Of a stretch of 64,000 nucleotides of DNA, positions 15,722-23,879 are shown in pieces. Made by a program: the position numbers and the translations under genes. The stretch is from assembly GCA_963767285.1 (NCBI GenBank), contig CAVYDJ010000002.1, forward strand, positions 62,001 to 126,000. The letters run 5' to 3'. Each line of letters opens with the position of its first letter. Position 1 is the first letter of the stretch. The notes under the pieces were generated by a model. The model saw nothing but the letters and a program-made list of their open reading frames with translations, was not told where the DNA came from and did not search any database. The stretch comes from WHSW01 sp963767285. Its GTDB lineage: Bacteria > Actinomycetota > Thermoleophilia > Solirubrobacterales > 70-9.

Positions 15722-17536
15722 TCAGCCCGCGTAAAGCGCTTCGATCCGGTCCGCGTACTTGTCGGCGACGACGTTGCGCTTGATCTTCATCGTCGGGGTC
15801 AGCTCGCCGCCCTCCTGGGAGAGGTCCTGGGGGAGGATCTCGATCTTCTTGACCTGCTCGACCCTCGCGTACTTCTGGTTGAGCTTCTCGACGTGGGCCT
15901 CGATCGACTCGCGGATATCGGCGTTCTGGGCGATCGCCTCGAGGTCCTGGGGCAGACCGCGGTCGCGGGCGTAGGCGATGGCCTCCTCGGGGTCCAGCGT
16001 GACGAGCGCGACCAGGTACGGACGCCGGTCTCCGATCACGACGCACTGCGAGACCAGCGGATGCTGCTTGATGTCGCCCTCGAGGTTGGCCGGGGTGATG
16101 TTCTTGCCGCCGGCCGTGATGATGATGTCCTTCTTGCGGCCGGTGATCTTCAGGTAGCCGTCGGAGTCGTACTCGCCGATGTCGCCGGTGTGCAGCCAGC
16201 CGCCGACGATCGTCTCGGCGGTTGCCTCGGGATTCTTGTAGTAGCCCTGGAAGACGTTCGGGCCCTTGACGAGGATCTCGCCGTCGTCGGCGATCTTCAC
16301 CTCGGTGCCGGGGAACGGCTTGCCGATCGTGCCGAACTTGAAGTCCTCGGGGGTGGCGATCGTCGCCGCGGTCGAGGTCTCGGTCATGCCCCAGCCCTCG
16401 AGGATGAGGATGCCGGCGGCGTCGAAGAACTCGAGGATCTCGGGGTTGATCGGCGCCGCGCCGCTGACCGCGAGCTTCAGGTTCTCGCCAAACAGGCCGC
16501 GGATCTTCGACAGCACCTGCTTGTCGGCGATCCGGTGCTGGAGCGCGAGCAGCGGCCCCGGCCGCTTGCCCTGGCGCTCGAGCCGGCGGACCTTCTTGCC
16601 GACCTCGACGGCCCAGTTGAAGACGCGCTTCTTCAGCCCGCCCTCCTTCTCGACCGCCGCCGTGGCCGCGGTGTAGATCTTCTCGAAGATCCGCGGCACG
16701 GACGGGAAGTAGGTCGGGTTCACCTCGGAGAGGTTGGGCAGGATCTTCAGCGGGTCGCGCTCCCAGTAGGCGAGCGCCGCGCCGAGGTCGAAGGTGCCGA
16801 GCTGGATCAGCAGCGCGAACGAGTGCGCGAGCGGCAGGAAGAGGTAGGTGACCTCGTCCTCGTTGAGGACGCTGACCGAGTGCACCATCTCGAGCATCGA
16901 GCGGTAGTTGCCGTGCGAGAGGACGCAGCCCTTCGGCGGCCCGGTGGTGCCGGAGGTGTAGATGAAGGTGCAGATGTCGTCGGCGGTGACCTGGCTGTAG
17001 CGCTGCTCCCAGTCGGCGTCGGTGCCGGCCGCGCCGCGCTCGGCGAGCTCGCCGAACGAGATCGTGTCGGCGGACTTGCCCGTCATGCGGATCACGTGCT
17101 CGAGCCTCGGCAGGGAGTCGCGGACCTGGCGGATCTTGTCCAGCTGTTCGTCGTCCTCGACGATCACCGCGACCGCGTCGGAGTTCTCGAGCACGTAGTG
17201 GCACTCCTCCGGCGAGTTGGTCTGGTAGATCGGGACCACGGTGGCACCGGCCGAGAGCGCGGCGAAGTCGAAGTACGTCCACTCGGGGCGGGTGTTCGAG
17301 AGGATCGCGACCTTGTCGCCCTTCTCGATCCCGAGGTCGATCAGCCCGAGCGAGAGCTTGCGGACGATCTCGCCCACCTCGGTATAGGTCTTCGAGACCC
17401 AGGCGCCGTCGTCGTCTTTGTAGATGACCGCGCGCCGCGGGCCGTGCTTCTGCACGGCGGCGGGGAACAGGTCGGCGAGCGTGCTCGCACCTGTCGCAGC
17501 AGCGGACGCAGGCCTCTCCGCCATGGCCGATTCCAT
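15722..17536 (-). CDS. long-chain acyl-CoA synthetase (AMP-forming)
   Basis: A 604-residue FadD15/FACS-type ligase activating fatty acids to acyl-CoA with ATP. The P-loop is FIYTSGTTGPPKGCVLSHGN. EGWGMTETS is the adenine-binding motif, GWLHTGDIGEYDSDGYLKITGRKKD holds the ATP-binding Asp and hinge, and the C-terminal lysine lies in TPTMKIKRNVVADKY. No signal peptide or membrane segment is present, so it is cytoplasmic or peripheral. ATG 17536 is used; ATG 17524 is equally possible. It follows the small IF2_N-like gene by 64 bases containing an 8-bp GC hairpin. Confidence 0.93.
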   Translation of the reverse strand: MESAMAERPASAAATGASTLADLFPAAVQKHGPRRAVIYKDDDGAWVSKTYTEVGEIVRKLSLGLIDLGIEKGDKVAILSNTRPEWTYFDFAALSAGATVVPIYQTNSPEECHYVLENSDAVAVIVEDDEQLDKIRQVRDSLPRLEHVIRMTGKSADTISFGELAERGAAGTDADWEQRYSQVTADDICTFIYTSGTTGPPKGCVLSHGNYRSMLEMVHSVSVLNEDEVTYLFLPLAHSFALLIQLGTFDLGAALAYWERDPLKILPNLSEVNPTYFPSVPRIFEKIYTAATAAVEKEGGLKKRVFNWAVEVGKKVRRLERQGKRPGPLLALQHRIADKQVLSKIRGLFGENLKLAVSGAAPINPEILEFFDAAGILILEGWGMTETSTAATIATPEDFKFGTIGKPFPGTEVKIADDGEILVKGPNVFQGYYKNPEATAETIVGGWLHTGDIGEYDSDGYLKITGRKKDIIITAGGKNITPANLEGDIKQHPLVSQCVVIGDRRPYLVALVTLDPEEAIAYARDRGLPQDLEAIAQNADIRESIEAHVEKLNQKYARVEQVKKIEILPQDLSQEGGELTPTMKIKRNVVADKYADRIEALYAG

Positions 17537-17570
17537 GGCCGGAAAGCTACCTGAGTGCCGGTGGGTCGGA

Positions 17571-17591
17571 GCCGCGGCTCAGCGCCGCGGC
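17571..17591 (-). terminator. GC-rich hairpin between the small IF2_N-like gene and the acyl-CoA synthetase gene
   Basis: GCCGCGGC occurs at 17571-17578 and again at 17584-17591. Each copy is its own reverse complement, so the two form an 8-bp stem with a 5-base loop. It lies 10 bases after the stop of the gene ending at 17601. No U-run follows, so it may slow or attenuate read-through rather than terminate cleanly. Confidence 0.3.
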
Positions 17592-17600
17592 GGGTCCTGG

Positions 17601-17783
17601 TTAGGCGACCGCCTCGCGCGAGTCCGGCACCTGGCCGAATTCGCGTAGGGTCGAGACGAAGAGGGTCTTGTCGATTCGGCCCTGGAAGATCGGGACGTTG
17701 AACTCCATGCACTTGGAGATCACCTCCCGGCGCTTCATGTTCATCTCATCGGCGAGCTCGCCCGGCGTCAGGTGATTTGCCAC
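17601..17783 (-). CDS. small IF2_N-like helical protein
   Basis: A 60-residue protein. The segment LTPGELADEMNMKRREVISK followed by CMEFNVPIFQGRIDK resembles the IF2_N module of translation initiation factor IF-2 (ELAKELGVSSKEVIEKL-type), a small three-helix domain that also resembles MerR-like DNA-binding folds. Nothing else is attached, so a nucleic-acid-binding accessory role is possible but unproven. The GTG at 17783 is preceded by AAGGGAG at good spacing, and a clear promoter lies upstream (17821-17849), so the gene is very likely real. Confidence 0.6.
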   Translation of the reverse strand: MANHLTPGELADEMNMKRREVISKCMEFNVPIFQGRIDKTLFVSTLREFGQVPDSREAVA

Positions 17784-17820
17784 GTATCTACTCCCTTCCC
17801 GCTGTCATTCAGCACCGGGA

Positions 17821-17849
17821 GTGTTATCGGTCCGCGCGGACGTAGTCAA
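17821..17849 (-). promoter_or_regulatory. promoter TTGACT-N17-TAACAC for the small IF2_N-like gene
   Basis: On the reverse strand, TTGACT (17849-17844) and TAACAC (17826-17821) are separated by exactly 17 bases. The spacer contains the perfect palindrome TCCGCGCGGA (17831-17840), which could be an operator. The predicted leader is about 30 bases long and carries the ribosome site. Confidence 0.6.
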
Positions 17850-17930
17850 CCGAAATGACCGCAAATTGGGGACAGATGGCCAGGTTCGTGCGAGTTCGTG
17901 CGGGATGCCAGGTCCGTACGATGTCCGCCG

Positions 17931-18197
17931 ATGGCGGAGCCGATCACCACGGGGGGGCGCAGCGAGTTCATCAACTCGCTGATGGACACCGAGCTCTACT
18001 CGATCGGCGCCTACTTCTGCGACGAGCACCCTGAGCTGGTCGACGAGGTGATCGCGCTCAGCGACGAGATCGAGCGGCGCGGCCTCGAGGCCTACGCGGC
18101 CGACGCCGAGGGTGAGGGTGACGCGAACCTCGAGCAGACCTTCGAGACGCTGCTCACCGGCCTCGCCGTCCGTTATTACAAGGCGGTCGCCGGCTAG
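17931..18197 (+). CDS. small helical protein of unknown function
   Basis: An 88-residue acidic protein with the core SEFINSLMDTELYSIGAYFC, then alternating helices rich in Glu/Ala/Leu ending AVRYYKAVAG. I recognise no family. ATG 17931 is favoured over the upstream GTG-type frame start because TACGAT (17917-17922) ends 8 nt before it, matching the leaderless pattern of this genome. The stop is 7 bases before the TTG start of the thioredoxin-like gene, so the two are probably one transcript. The single cysteine and the pairing with a redox protein are the only functional hints. Confidence 0.6.
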   Translation: MAEPITTGGRSEFINSLMDTELYSIGAYFCDEHPELVDEVIALSDEIERRGLEAYAADAEGEGDANLEQTFETLLTGLAVRYYKAVAG

Positions 18198-18204
18198 TGG
18201 TGCC

Positions 18205-18891
18205 TTGAGCGCCTGGATCCCCCGCGTCCTCCTCGGCCTCGGCCTGGTCGGGGTGGTCGGCGCGGTCTACTCGATCTCGGTCGGCAGCGGCGGGCCACAG
18301 TCGCAGGCGATCGGCGGCGTCAACGACGTGCAGCGGATCTTCGGCGGGATCCCCCAAGAGGACGACTACCTTGGCCCCGAGGACGCCGAGACGACGGTCA
18401 CCGTCTTCAACGACATCCAGTGTGCGCCGTGCGCCGACTTTCAGATCGAGACGATCGACCCGCTGGTCGAGGAGTACGCGCGCACCGACGAGGCCGGGTT
18501 CGAGTTCCGCCACTTCTCGCTCGCGCCCAACGACACGACCCTGGCCGCGATTGCCGCCGAGGCCGCCGGGCTGCAGGCCCGCCAGTGGCAGTACCTCGAC
18601 ACCTTCGTCCGCAACATCGGTCTCGCCAAGACCAGGCCGATCGACGAGGAGCTCCTGCGCGAGGTAGCCGAAGCGGTGCCCCAGCTCGAGCCCCAGCAGT
18701 GGGCCGAGGACTTCGCCTCGTCGGGGGCCGAGGACCTCGTCGTCCAGGACGCGATCCTGGCCTCCGACCTGAAGCTGCCGGCCGAGCCGGCGGTCGTCGT
18801 CTCGGGGCCCGGCGGCCAGCGCCAGCTGATCGAGACCCCGACCCGCGCGCAGATCGAGGCCGCGATCGCTCAGGTATCCGGCTCGGACTGA
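18205..18891 (+). CDS. membrane-anchored DsbA/thioredoxin-fold protein
   Basis: A 228-residue protein with one N-terminal membrane segment (residues 5-25) and an extracytoplasmic thioredoxin fold. The CxxC is C73-A-P-C76 in TVTVFNDIQCAPCADFQIET. A helical insertion follows, and a cis-Pro-like segment (LPAEPAVVVSG) lies near the end, as in DsbA/Mdb-type proteins that form or isomerise disulfides outside the membrane. The only in-frame start near the membrane segment is TTG 18205, 7 bases after the preceding stop. The 3' end overlaps the convergent VTT gene by 22 bases. Confidence 0.82.
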   Translation: MSAWIPRVLLGLGLVGVVGAVYSISVGSGGPQSQAIGGVNDVQRIFGGIPQEDDYLGPEDAETTVTVFNDIQCAPCADFQIETIDPLVEEYARTDEAGFEFRHFSLAPNDTTLAAIAAEAAGLQARQWQYLDTFVRNIGLAKTRPIDEELLREVAEAVPQLEPQQWAEDFASSGAEDLVVQDAILASDLKLPAEPAVVVSGPGGQRQLIETPTRAQIEAAIAQVSGSD

Positions 18892-19616
18892 GGCTCGGGC
18901 TCCGGCTCGTCGGTGCGCCAGCGGTTGCGCAGCCGGTGGGTCACGACCAGCAGGGCGATCAGCACCGCGGCGCCGAGCCAGAGAATCGGGTCGGTCGGCG
19001 AGAGCTCCTCGAGCCGGCTGCCGAGGTAGACGAAGACCGCGGTCAGCGGCAGGTAGCCGACCAGCGTCGTCCAGATGAAGGTGAACAGGTCGGCTCGCGC
19101 CGCCCCCGCCGTCATCGAGAACAGGCTGAACGGGATCACCGGCACGAGCCGCATCCCGAGCAGCAGCGTCGCGCCGCCGGCTTCGACGGCGTGCTCCAGC
19201 CGGTCGAAGCGGGCCTGGCCGACAAACCGGTAGAGCGCCGGGCGGGCCGCGTGGCGGCCGATCCAGTAGGCGAGCAGGCCGTTGGCGAGCCAGCCGGCCA
19301 TCACCAGCACCAGTCCGCCCCAGAACCCGTAGACGTAGCCGACCGCGAGATCGAGGATCTCGGCGGGGTACCAGATCACGACGTGCGCGAGCGCCAGCGT
19401 GAAGGTGATCAACACACCGCCGAAGCCGAGCCCGCGCAGGTCCTCGCGCAGCTCCGAGGTGTCGCCGCTGACCGCATCGCCGATCCCGGAGCGCAGCGGC
19501 TCGATCGCCAGAATCAGGATCGCCAGCAGCGCGACTCCGGCGACCGTGGCGACGATCGCATAGAGCGGCCGGACCTCGGGCTCGCCCTCGCCCTCCCCCT
19601 CCCTGGTGGTGCTCAC
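18870..19616 (-). CDS. TVP38/TMEM64 (VTT domain) membrane protein
   Basis: A 248-residue protein with about six membrane segments. The VTT (DedA-like) core is recognisable by YPAEILDLAVGYVYGFWGGL, then GRHAARPALYRFVG and the re-entrant GMRLVPVIPFSLFSMTAGAA segment, followed by FIWTTLVGYLP. The family moves or scrambles lipids or polyprenyl carriers across the membrane. Both ends are hydrophilic; the C-terminus is Glu/Pro-rich. The start is GTG 19616. The gene converges on the DsbA-like gene and diverges from the tRNA. Confidence 0.85.
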   Translation of the reverse strand: MSTTREGEGEGEPEVRPLYAIVATVAGVALLAILILAIEPLRSGIGDAVSGDTSELREDLRGLGFGGVLITFTLALAHVVIWYPAEILDLAVGYVYGFWGGLVLVMAGWLANGLLAYWIGRHAARPALYRFVGQARFDRLEHAVEAGGATLLLGMRLVPVIPFSLFSMTAGAARADLFTFIWTTLVGYLPLTAVFVYLGSRLEELSPTDPILWLGAAVLIALLVVTHRLRNRWRTDEPEPEPQSEPDT

Positions 19617-19657
19617 GAGCTCACCGTGGCGGGAAGTTTCGCAATACTGGGTGCTCT

Positions 19658-19731
19658 CGGGGCGTGGCGCAGCCTGGTAGCGCGCACCGTTCGGGTCGGT
19701 GAGGTCCCCGGTTCAAATCCGGGCGCCCCGA
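19658..19731 (+). tRNA. tRNA-Pro (anticodon CGG)
   Basis: A full cloverleaf can be folded by eye. Acceptor CGGGGCG (19658-19664) pairs with CGCCCCG (19724-19730), followed by discriminator A. The D arm is GCGC-AGCCTGGTA-GCGC. The anticodon stem CACCG/CGGTG closes the loop TTCGGGT, giving anticodon CGG for CCG proline codons. The T arm contains GGTTCAAATCC. The CCA end is not encoded. Confidence 0.95.
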
Positions 19732-19739
19732 TCGCACTA

Positions 19740-19774
19740 CGCCGGGCGGCCGCGAAGGTCGCCCGGCGTTTCGC
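19740..19774 (+). terminator. hairpin terminator after tRNA-Pro
   Basis: A perfect 9-bp stem, CGCCGGGCG (19740-19748) and CGCCCGGCG (19760-19768), with an 11-base loop is followed by TTTCGCGTTCT. It lies 9 bases past the tRNA. It can also serve the convergent lipase gene, which stops at 19778. Confidence 0.65.
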
Positions 19775-19777
19775 GTT

Positions 19778-22225
19778 CTACGGTCCCGCGAACCCGCCGT
19801 CGTAACAGGGCAGACCGAGGCAGGTGTCGGTGATCGCGCTCTGCGCATCCGGGCGCAGGAAGTCGGACACCATCTGCTGCTCCTCGGGCTCGATCCGGGG
19901 CAGCCCGTGCGGGTCGTCGCCCGAGACGTTCGCGACGTTCCCGAGCGGCGGCACGTCGGTGCCGATGACGCCGTTGTCGGCTCCGCCGACGCCGGCACGC
20001 ACCGGGCCCCCGTCCCAGTAGACGATCGCCGAGCCGGTGAACGGGTAGCTCGGGATCGCGTCGAGGCCCCAGCCGACGTCCACACCGTCCCAGCGGCCGT
20101 TGTAGACGATCGGCGTGTGGATGTTGGCGCCGATCGTCCGCGCCTCGACGTCGGCCATCCAGTTGGTGACCTGATGGTCGCCGACGGCGACGTTCATCAG
20201 CACCTTGTGCGGCGGAGTGCCGGGCGGCGGGCTGTCGGTCATGACGTGGGCGTAGCCGTTGGGCTCCGAGCGGTCCCACAGCATCTGGACGATCGAGAGC
20301 ACCAGCGGCCGCGCAAGCTCGTTCGGATAGGCCGGATAGAGGAAGAACTTGTAGGCGTCGAAGTCGATCGACCTGGTCAGCAGCGTCGAGTACCCCATCG
20401 CCGGGACGCCGAGCGAGGCCCGGGTCCAATCCGGCGCGACCGCGGTCATCGCCCCGCCGAGGATGCCGCCCTGGCTGTTGCCGTTGTAGTAGAGCTTCGA
20501 GTTATCGAGGACCGGCGGGCTCGCGGTCGTGACCCCGTCGGCGTGGAACGCGCCGTTGGACAGGAACCCGCTCGGGTTGATCATCAGCCGCCCGAGCAGG
20601 AGCATGTTCAGCAGGCCCTGCTGGGTGCGATCGGTGAGCTCCGGGAACTTCCCCATCTGCCCGAGGATCTGGGTCGCGTTCGCGATGTCTCCGTTGGAGA
20701 ACCCGATCACGTCCGTGGCGCAGAAGACGAAGTTGTGCGTCTGCGCGAGCGAGCGCTGCGGGGCGGAGTTCGCCTCCGAGGCGCTGCCGAGCAGGCCGTG
20801 GCCGTACACCGACGGCCGTGCCGGGGTCGCGCCCGGGTCGTCGACGGCCTTGTGGGGGATGATGCAGTCGTAGTTGGCCGTGTAGTTCCCCTGCTGGACC
20901 GGGTTGCCGTTCGCGTCGAGGTCCATCGTCGCGGGCGGCGCACAGCCGTTGGTCAGATAGCACGGCACCGTGAACGTGCCGCGGACCCGGCGCGCGACCT
21001 CGGCGCTGGGGTTGTTGTCGACCGTGTCGACCGTGAAGGCGGGCGCGCCGCCCTGGACGACGCCGTCATCGAGGTTGCTGTCCCCGAGCTGGGCGAACGC
21101 GTCGTTGCGCATGTGCAGCAGCCGCTGGTAGATGTTCTCGTCGCTGGCGACCGTGAAGTCCCAGGCCAGATAGAGGTTCGCCCGCTTGATCTTCCCCTTG
21201 CGCAGGGCGCGGAAGACGTCGTCGAAGCGCTTCTTCTGGTCGCTGATCGGCTTCTTGTTGGTCGGCAGCTCGTCGCGGTAGTAGCGGAAGCCCTCCGGAG
21301 CGGACAGCGTCTTGCCGCTCGCGTCCTTGAGGTCGCGCATCGCGACGATGTAGCGGTGCCCGGACTCGAAGTTGACCGCCGGGTGGATCAGCAACGCGGT
21401 GCTCTCCGGGGTGCTCGCGTTCGAGTCGATCTCGACCCAGATCGGGACCCGCTTGCTGGTCGCCGCGTCGATCACGACGATCGGCTCGTTCGAGGTCTGT
21501 GACTCGTTGCGGCTCAGGTCGCTGAGCGGGATCGGGTTCGTGTTCGTGAACGCCTGCGGCGTGTCGAGGCCCGGGACCCTGAGCGTGATCACCTGGCCGG
21601 GGCTGAAGCCGTCATTGAGGTTGTACGGCGCGGCGGCCATTGACACGCCGTCCTTGTTCTGGGGCATCCCGCCGTCCGTGAAGTCGATCCGGCGGCCGGT
21701 CGCGGTGCCGTTGTCCTTCACCGTGTAGTAGTCGTCGGGGAACGGCATCAGGCAGAGCGAGCCGTCCTGGGCGCCGATGAAGTCGCAGTTGGCCGCGTTC
21801 GAGAGGTCGATCGACTTCGGCTTGCACGCCTTGGTGTTGCGCTTCAGCTCGACCTTCTCCTTGCCGGCCCCCTTGCCGCTGACGACGATGTCGCGCGCCT
21901 CGCAGCTTTCGACCGCGTCGGCCGCCTTCTTGGTCAGCGGCAGCAGGGCCGTGAGCGACTTGCCCTCGGCGCGGACGGTCGCCGACCCGGTCAGCTTCTT
22001 CAGCTGCTGGTCGTCGAAGGTCGAGGACTTCGCCGTCAGCTTCACCTTGCCCTTCTCGAGGTTCTTGACGGTGACCGGAAGCGCATCCTCCTTGAGGATC
22101 TTCTTCTGGCTCGTGGTGACCTTCAGCGTCGCCTTCTTCGGCGCCGCGGCGGCGGTCGTGGTCGTGGTGCCGACGATGGCCGCGATCGAAAGAATCGCGA
22201 CGACCAGCTTCGAAGTCCCTCTCAC
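19778..22225 (-). CDS. large secreted lipase-like alpha/beta hydrolase
   Basis: An 815-residue secreted protein. The signal peptide is residues 1-28 (AAAA cleavage), followed by a Lys-rich beta domain of about 120 residues. A region resembling the bacterial virulence-factor lipase N-terminal domain begins at FPDDYYTVKDNGTATGRRID. The hydrolase domain carries the nucleophile elbow G-N-S-Q-G in KLYYNGNSQGGILGGAM, with PSVYGHGLLG as a likely oxyanion element and late Asp/His candidates (VAVGDHQVTNW). It probably cleaves lipid or ester substrates outside the cell. GTG 22225 has AGGAGG 6 nt upstream. Lysine use in the N-terminal part is higher than in neighbouring genes. Confidence 0.78.
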   Translation of the reverse strand: MRGTSKLVVAILSIAAIVGTTTTTAAAAPKKATLKVTTSQKKILKEDALPVTVKNLEKGKVKLTAKSSTFDDQQLKKLTGSATVRAEGKSLTALLPLTKKAADAVESCEARDIVVSGKGAGKEKVELKRNTKACKPKSIDLSNAANCDFIGAQDGSLCLMPFPDDYYTVKDNGTATGRRIDFTDGGMPQNKDGVSMAAAPYNLNDGFSPGQVITLRVPGLDTPQAFTNTNPIPLSDLSRNESQTSNEPIVVIDAATSKRVPIWVEIDSNASTPESTALLIHPAVNFESGHRYIVAMRDLKDASGKTLSAPEGFRYYRDELPTNKKPISDQKKRFDDVFRALRKGKIKRANLYLAWDFTVASDENIYQRLLHMRNDAFAQLGDSNLDDGVVQGGAPAFTVDTVDNNPSAEVARRVRGTFTVPCYLTNGCAPPATMDLDANGNPVQQGNYTANYDCIIPHKAVDDPGATPARPSVYGHGLLGSASEANSAPQRSLAQTHNFVFCATDVIGFSNGDIANATQILGQMGKFPELTDRTQQGLLNMLLLGRLMINPSGFLSNGAFHADGVTTASPPVLDNSKLYYNGNSQGGILGGAMTAVAPDWTRASLGVPAMGYSTLLTRSIDFDAYKFFLYPAYPNELARPLVLSIVQMLWDRSEPNGYAHVMTDSPPPGTPPHKVLMNVAVGDHQVTNWMADVEARTIGANIHTPIVYNGRWDGVDVGWGLDAIPSYPFTGSAIVYWDGGPVRAGVGGADNGVIGTDVPPLGNVANVSGDDPHGLPRIEPEEQQMVSDFLRPDAQSAITDTCLGLPCYDGGFAGP

Positions 22226-22297
22226 TCTCTGCCTCCTCTACTTGGCTCCCTGCTGCCTGGCGACCCTATCAGCGTGCGCTGCGATACAACCGGGACG

Positions 22298-23233
22298 ATG
22301 AAGGTCTTCGTCGCAGGTGCGAGCGGGGCGATCGGCCGTCCGCTGATCGCGCAGCTGATCGCCGCCGGCCACGAGGTGACCGGGATGACGAGGCGGGCGG
22401 AGCGCGCCGAGGAGATCCGCGACGCCGGCGCCGACTGCGTCGTCTGCGACGTCTTCGAGCCGGCGGCGCTCGCCGACGCGGTCGCCGCCGCCGCGCCGGA
22501 GGTCGTCGTCCACGAGCTGACCTCCCTGCCGCCGGAGCTCGACCCGCGCAAGAAGGGCATCTATGACGCCAACAACCGGATCCGCATCGAGGGCACCCGC
22601 AACCTGATCTCGGCTGCGCAGGCCGCGGGCGCCGGCCGGTTCGTCGCCCAGAGCATCAGCTTCATCTACCTGCCGGTCGGCGGCTGGGTGAAGGGCGAGG
22701 AGGACCCGGTGATCGAGGGGGCGCCGGGAGAGTTCGGGGCAGGGGTGGACGCGACGATGGACCTCGAGCGCCAGGTCGCCGAGGCGGAGGGGCTCGACGG
22801 GTTGGTGCTCAGGTACGGATTCTTCTACGGCCCGGGCACCTCGTATGCGGCGGACGGCCATCAGGCCTCCGAGGTGGGCCGGCGCCGCTTTCCGATCGTG
22901 GGCGAGGGCGACGCGGTGTTCTCGTTCGTGCACGTCGACGACGCGGCGTCGGCGACGGTGGCGGCGTGCGAGCGCGGCGCGCCGGGCGTCTACAACGTCA
23001 GCGACGACGAGCCCGCGCCGTTGCGCGAGTGGCTACCCGTTTACGCCGAAGCGCTGGGGACGAAGCCGCCGCGGCGCCTCCCGGCCTGGTTGGTTCGATT
23101 GATCGCGGGCAAGGAGACGGTCGCCTTCGCGACGACCCTGCGCGGCGCCTCGAACGCGAAGGCGAAGCGCGAGCTCGGCTGGCAGCCGCGATACGCGAGC
23201 TGGCGTCAGGGCTTTTCCGAGACGCTCGGCTAA
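22298..23233 (+). CDS. NAD(P)-dependent epimerase/dehydratase family protein
   Basis: A 311-residue atypical/extended short-chain dehydrogenase. The N-terminal MKVFVAGASGAIGRPLIAQL gives GxxGxxG cofactor binding. VVHELTSLP lies at the substrate strand, and LRYGFFYGPGTSY follows the region where the catalytic Tyr/Lys are expected (SISFIYLPVGG is atypical, without a clear YxxxK). The C-terminal part (YNVSDDEPAPLREWLPVYAEALG) is the usual substrate domain. The substrate is not readable. ATG 22298 is the first good start. It is followed 30 bases later by superoxide dismutase, with its own ribosome site. Confidence 0.82.
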   Translation: MKVFVAGASGAIGRPLIAQLIAAGHEVTGMTRRAERAEEIRDAGADCVVCDVFEPAALADAVAAAAPEVVVHELTSLPPELDPRKKGIYDANNRIRIEGTRNLISAAQAAGAGRFVAQSISFIYLPVGGWVKGEEDPVIEGAPGEFGAGVDATMDLERQVAEAEGLDGLVLRYGFFYGPGTSYAADGHQASEVGRRRFPIVGEGDAVFSFVHVDDAASATVAACERGAPGVYNVSDDEPAPLREWLPVYAEALGTKPPRRLPAWLVRLIAGKETVAFATTLRGASNAKAKRELGWQPRYASWRQGFSETLG

Positions 23234-23263
23234 CGTCCAATACGCATCCCAACAGGAGGAACA

Positions 23264-23872
23264 ATGGCTTTCGAAGTACCGGATCTCCCTTACGACTACG
23301 ACGCGCTCGAGCCCCACATCGACGAGGCGACCATGCGCGTGCACCACGACAAGCACCACCAGGCGTACGTCGACAAGGCGAACGCGGCGCTGGAAGGGAC
23401 CGAGTGGGCGGACAAGGACGTCGACGAGGTGCTCCAGGACCTCGACTCGCTGCCCTCCGACAAGCAGGGCCCGGTGCGCAACAACGCCGGCGGCCACTCC
23501 AACCACAGCTTCTTCTGGCAGATCATGAGCCCCGACGGCGGCGGCGAGCCCTCCGGCGACCTGGCGGCCGCGATCGACGAGAAGTTCGGTTCCTTCGACT
23601 CCTTCAAGGAGGAGTTCAAGAACGCCGGCATCAACCGGTTCGGCTCCGGCTGGGCCTGGCTGGTCCACGACGGCTCCGGGATCGCGGTGACCAGCACCGC
23701 GAACCAGGACACGCCGGTCTCCGACGGGCAGACGCCGCTGCTCGGCGTCGACGTGTGGGAGCACGCCTACTACCTCAAGTACCAGAACAAGCGACCCGAC
23801 TATCTGGACGCGTTCTGGAACGTCGTCAACTGGGACGAGGTCGCGAGCCGGTTCGACGCGGCGAGCGGCTGA
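23264..23872 (+). CDS. sodA: superoxide dismutase (Fe/Mn family)
   Basis: A 202-residue superoxide dismutase of normal length. Metal ligands are H27 (MRVHHDKHH), H81 (GGHSNHSFFW) and the Asp/His of DVWEHAYYLKYQNKRPDYL. The pattern fits the Mn or cambialistic group better than the Fe group, but metal choice cannot be fixed by eye. It detoxifies superoxide in the cytoplasm. CAGGAGGAACA before the ATG is the strongest ribosome site in the window, pointing to high expression. The NicO-type transporter gene follows after 7 bases in the same direction. Confidence 0.96.
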   Translation: MAFEVPDLPYDYDALEPHIDEATMRVHHDKHHQAYVDKANAALEGTEWADKDVDEVLQDLDSLPSDKQGPVRNNAGGHSNHSFFWQIMSPDGGGEPSGDLAAAIDEKFGSFDSFKEEFKNAGINRFGSGWAWLVHDGSGIAVTSTANQDTPVSDGQTPLLGVDVWEHAYYLKYQNKRPDYLDAFWNVVNWDEVASRFDAASG

Positions 23873-23879
23873 CCCGGCG

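Noticed and set aside
15893..17554. 553-codon frame antisense to the acyl-CoA synthetase
   Set aside because: All AMP-ligase motifs are on the other strand; the antisense frame is a codon-bias artefact.
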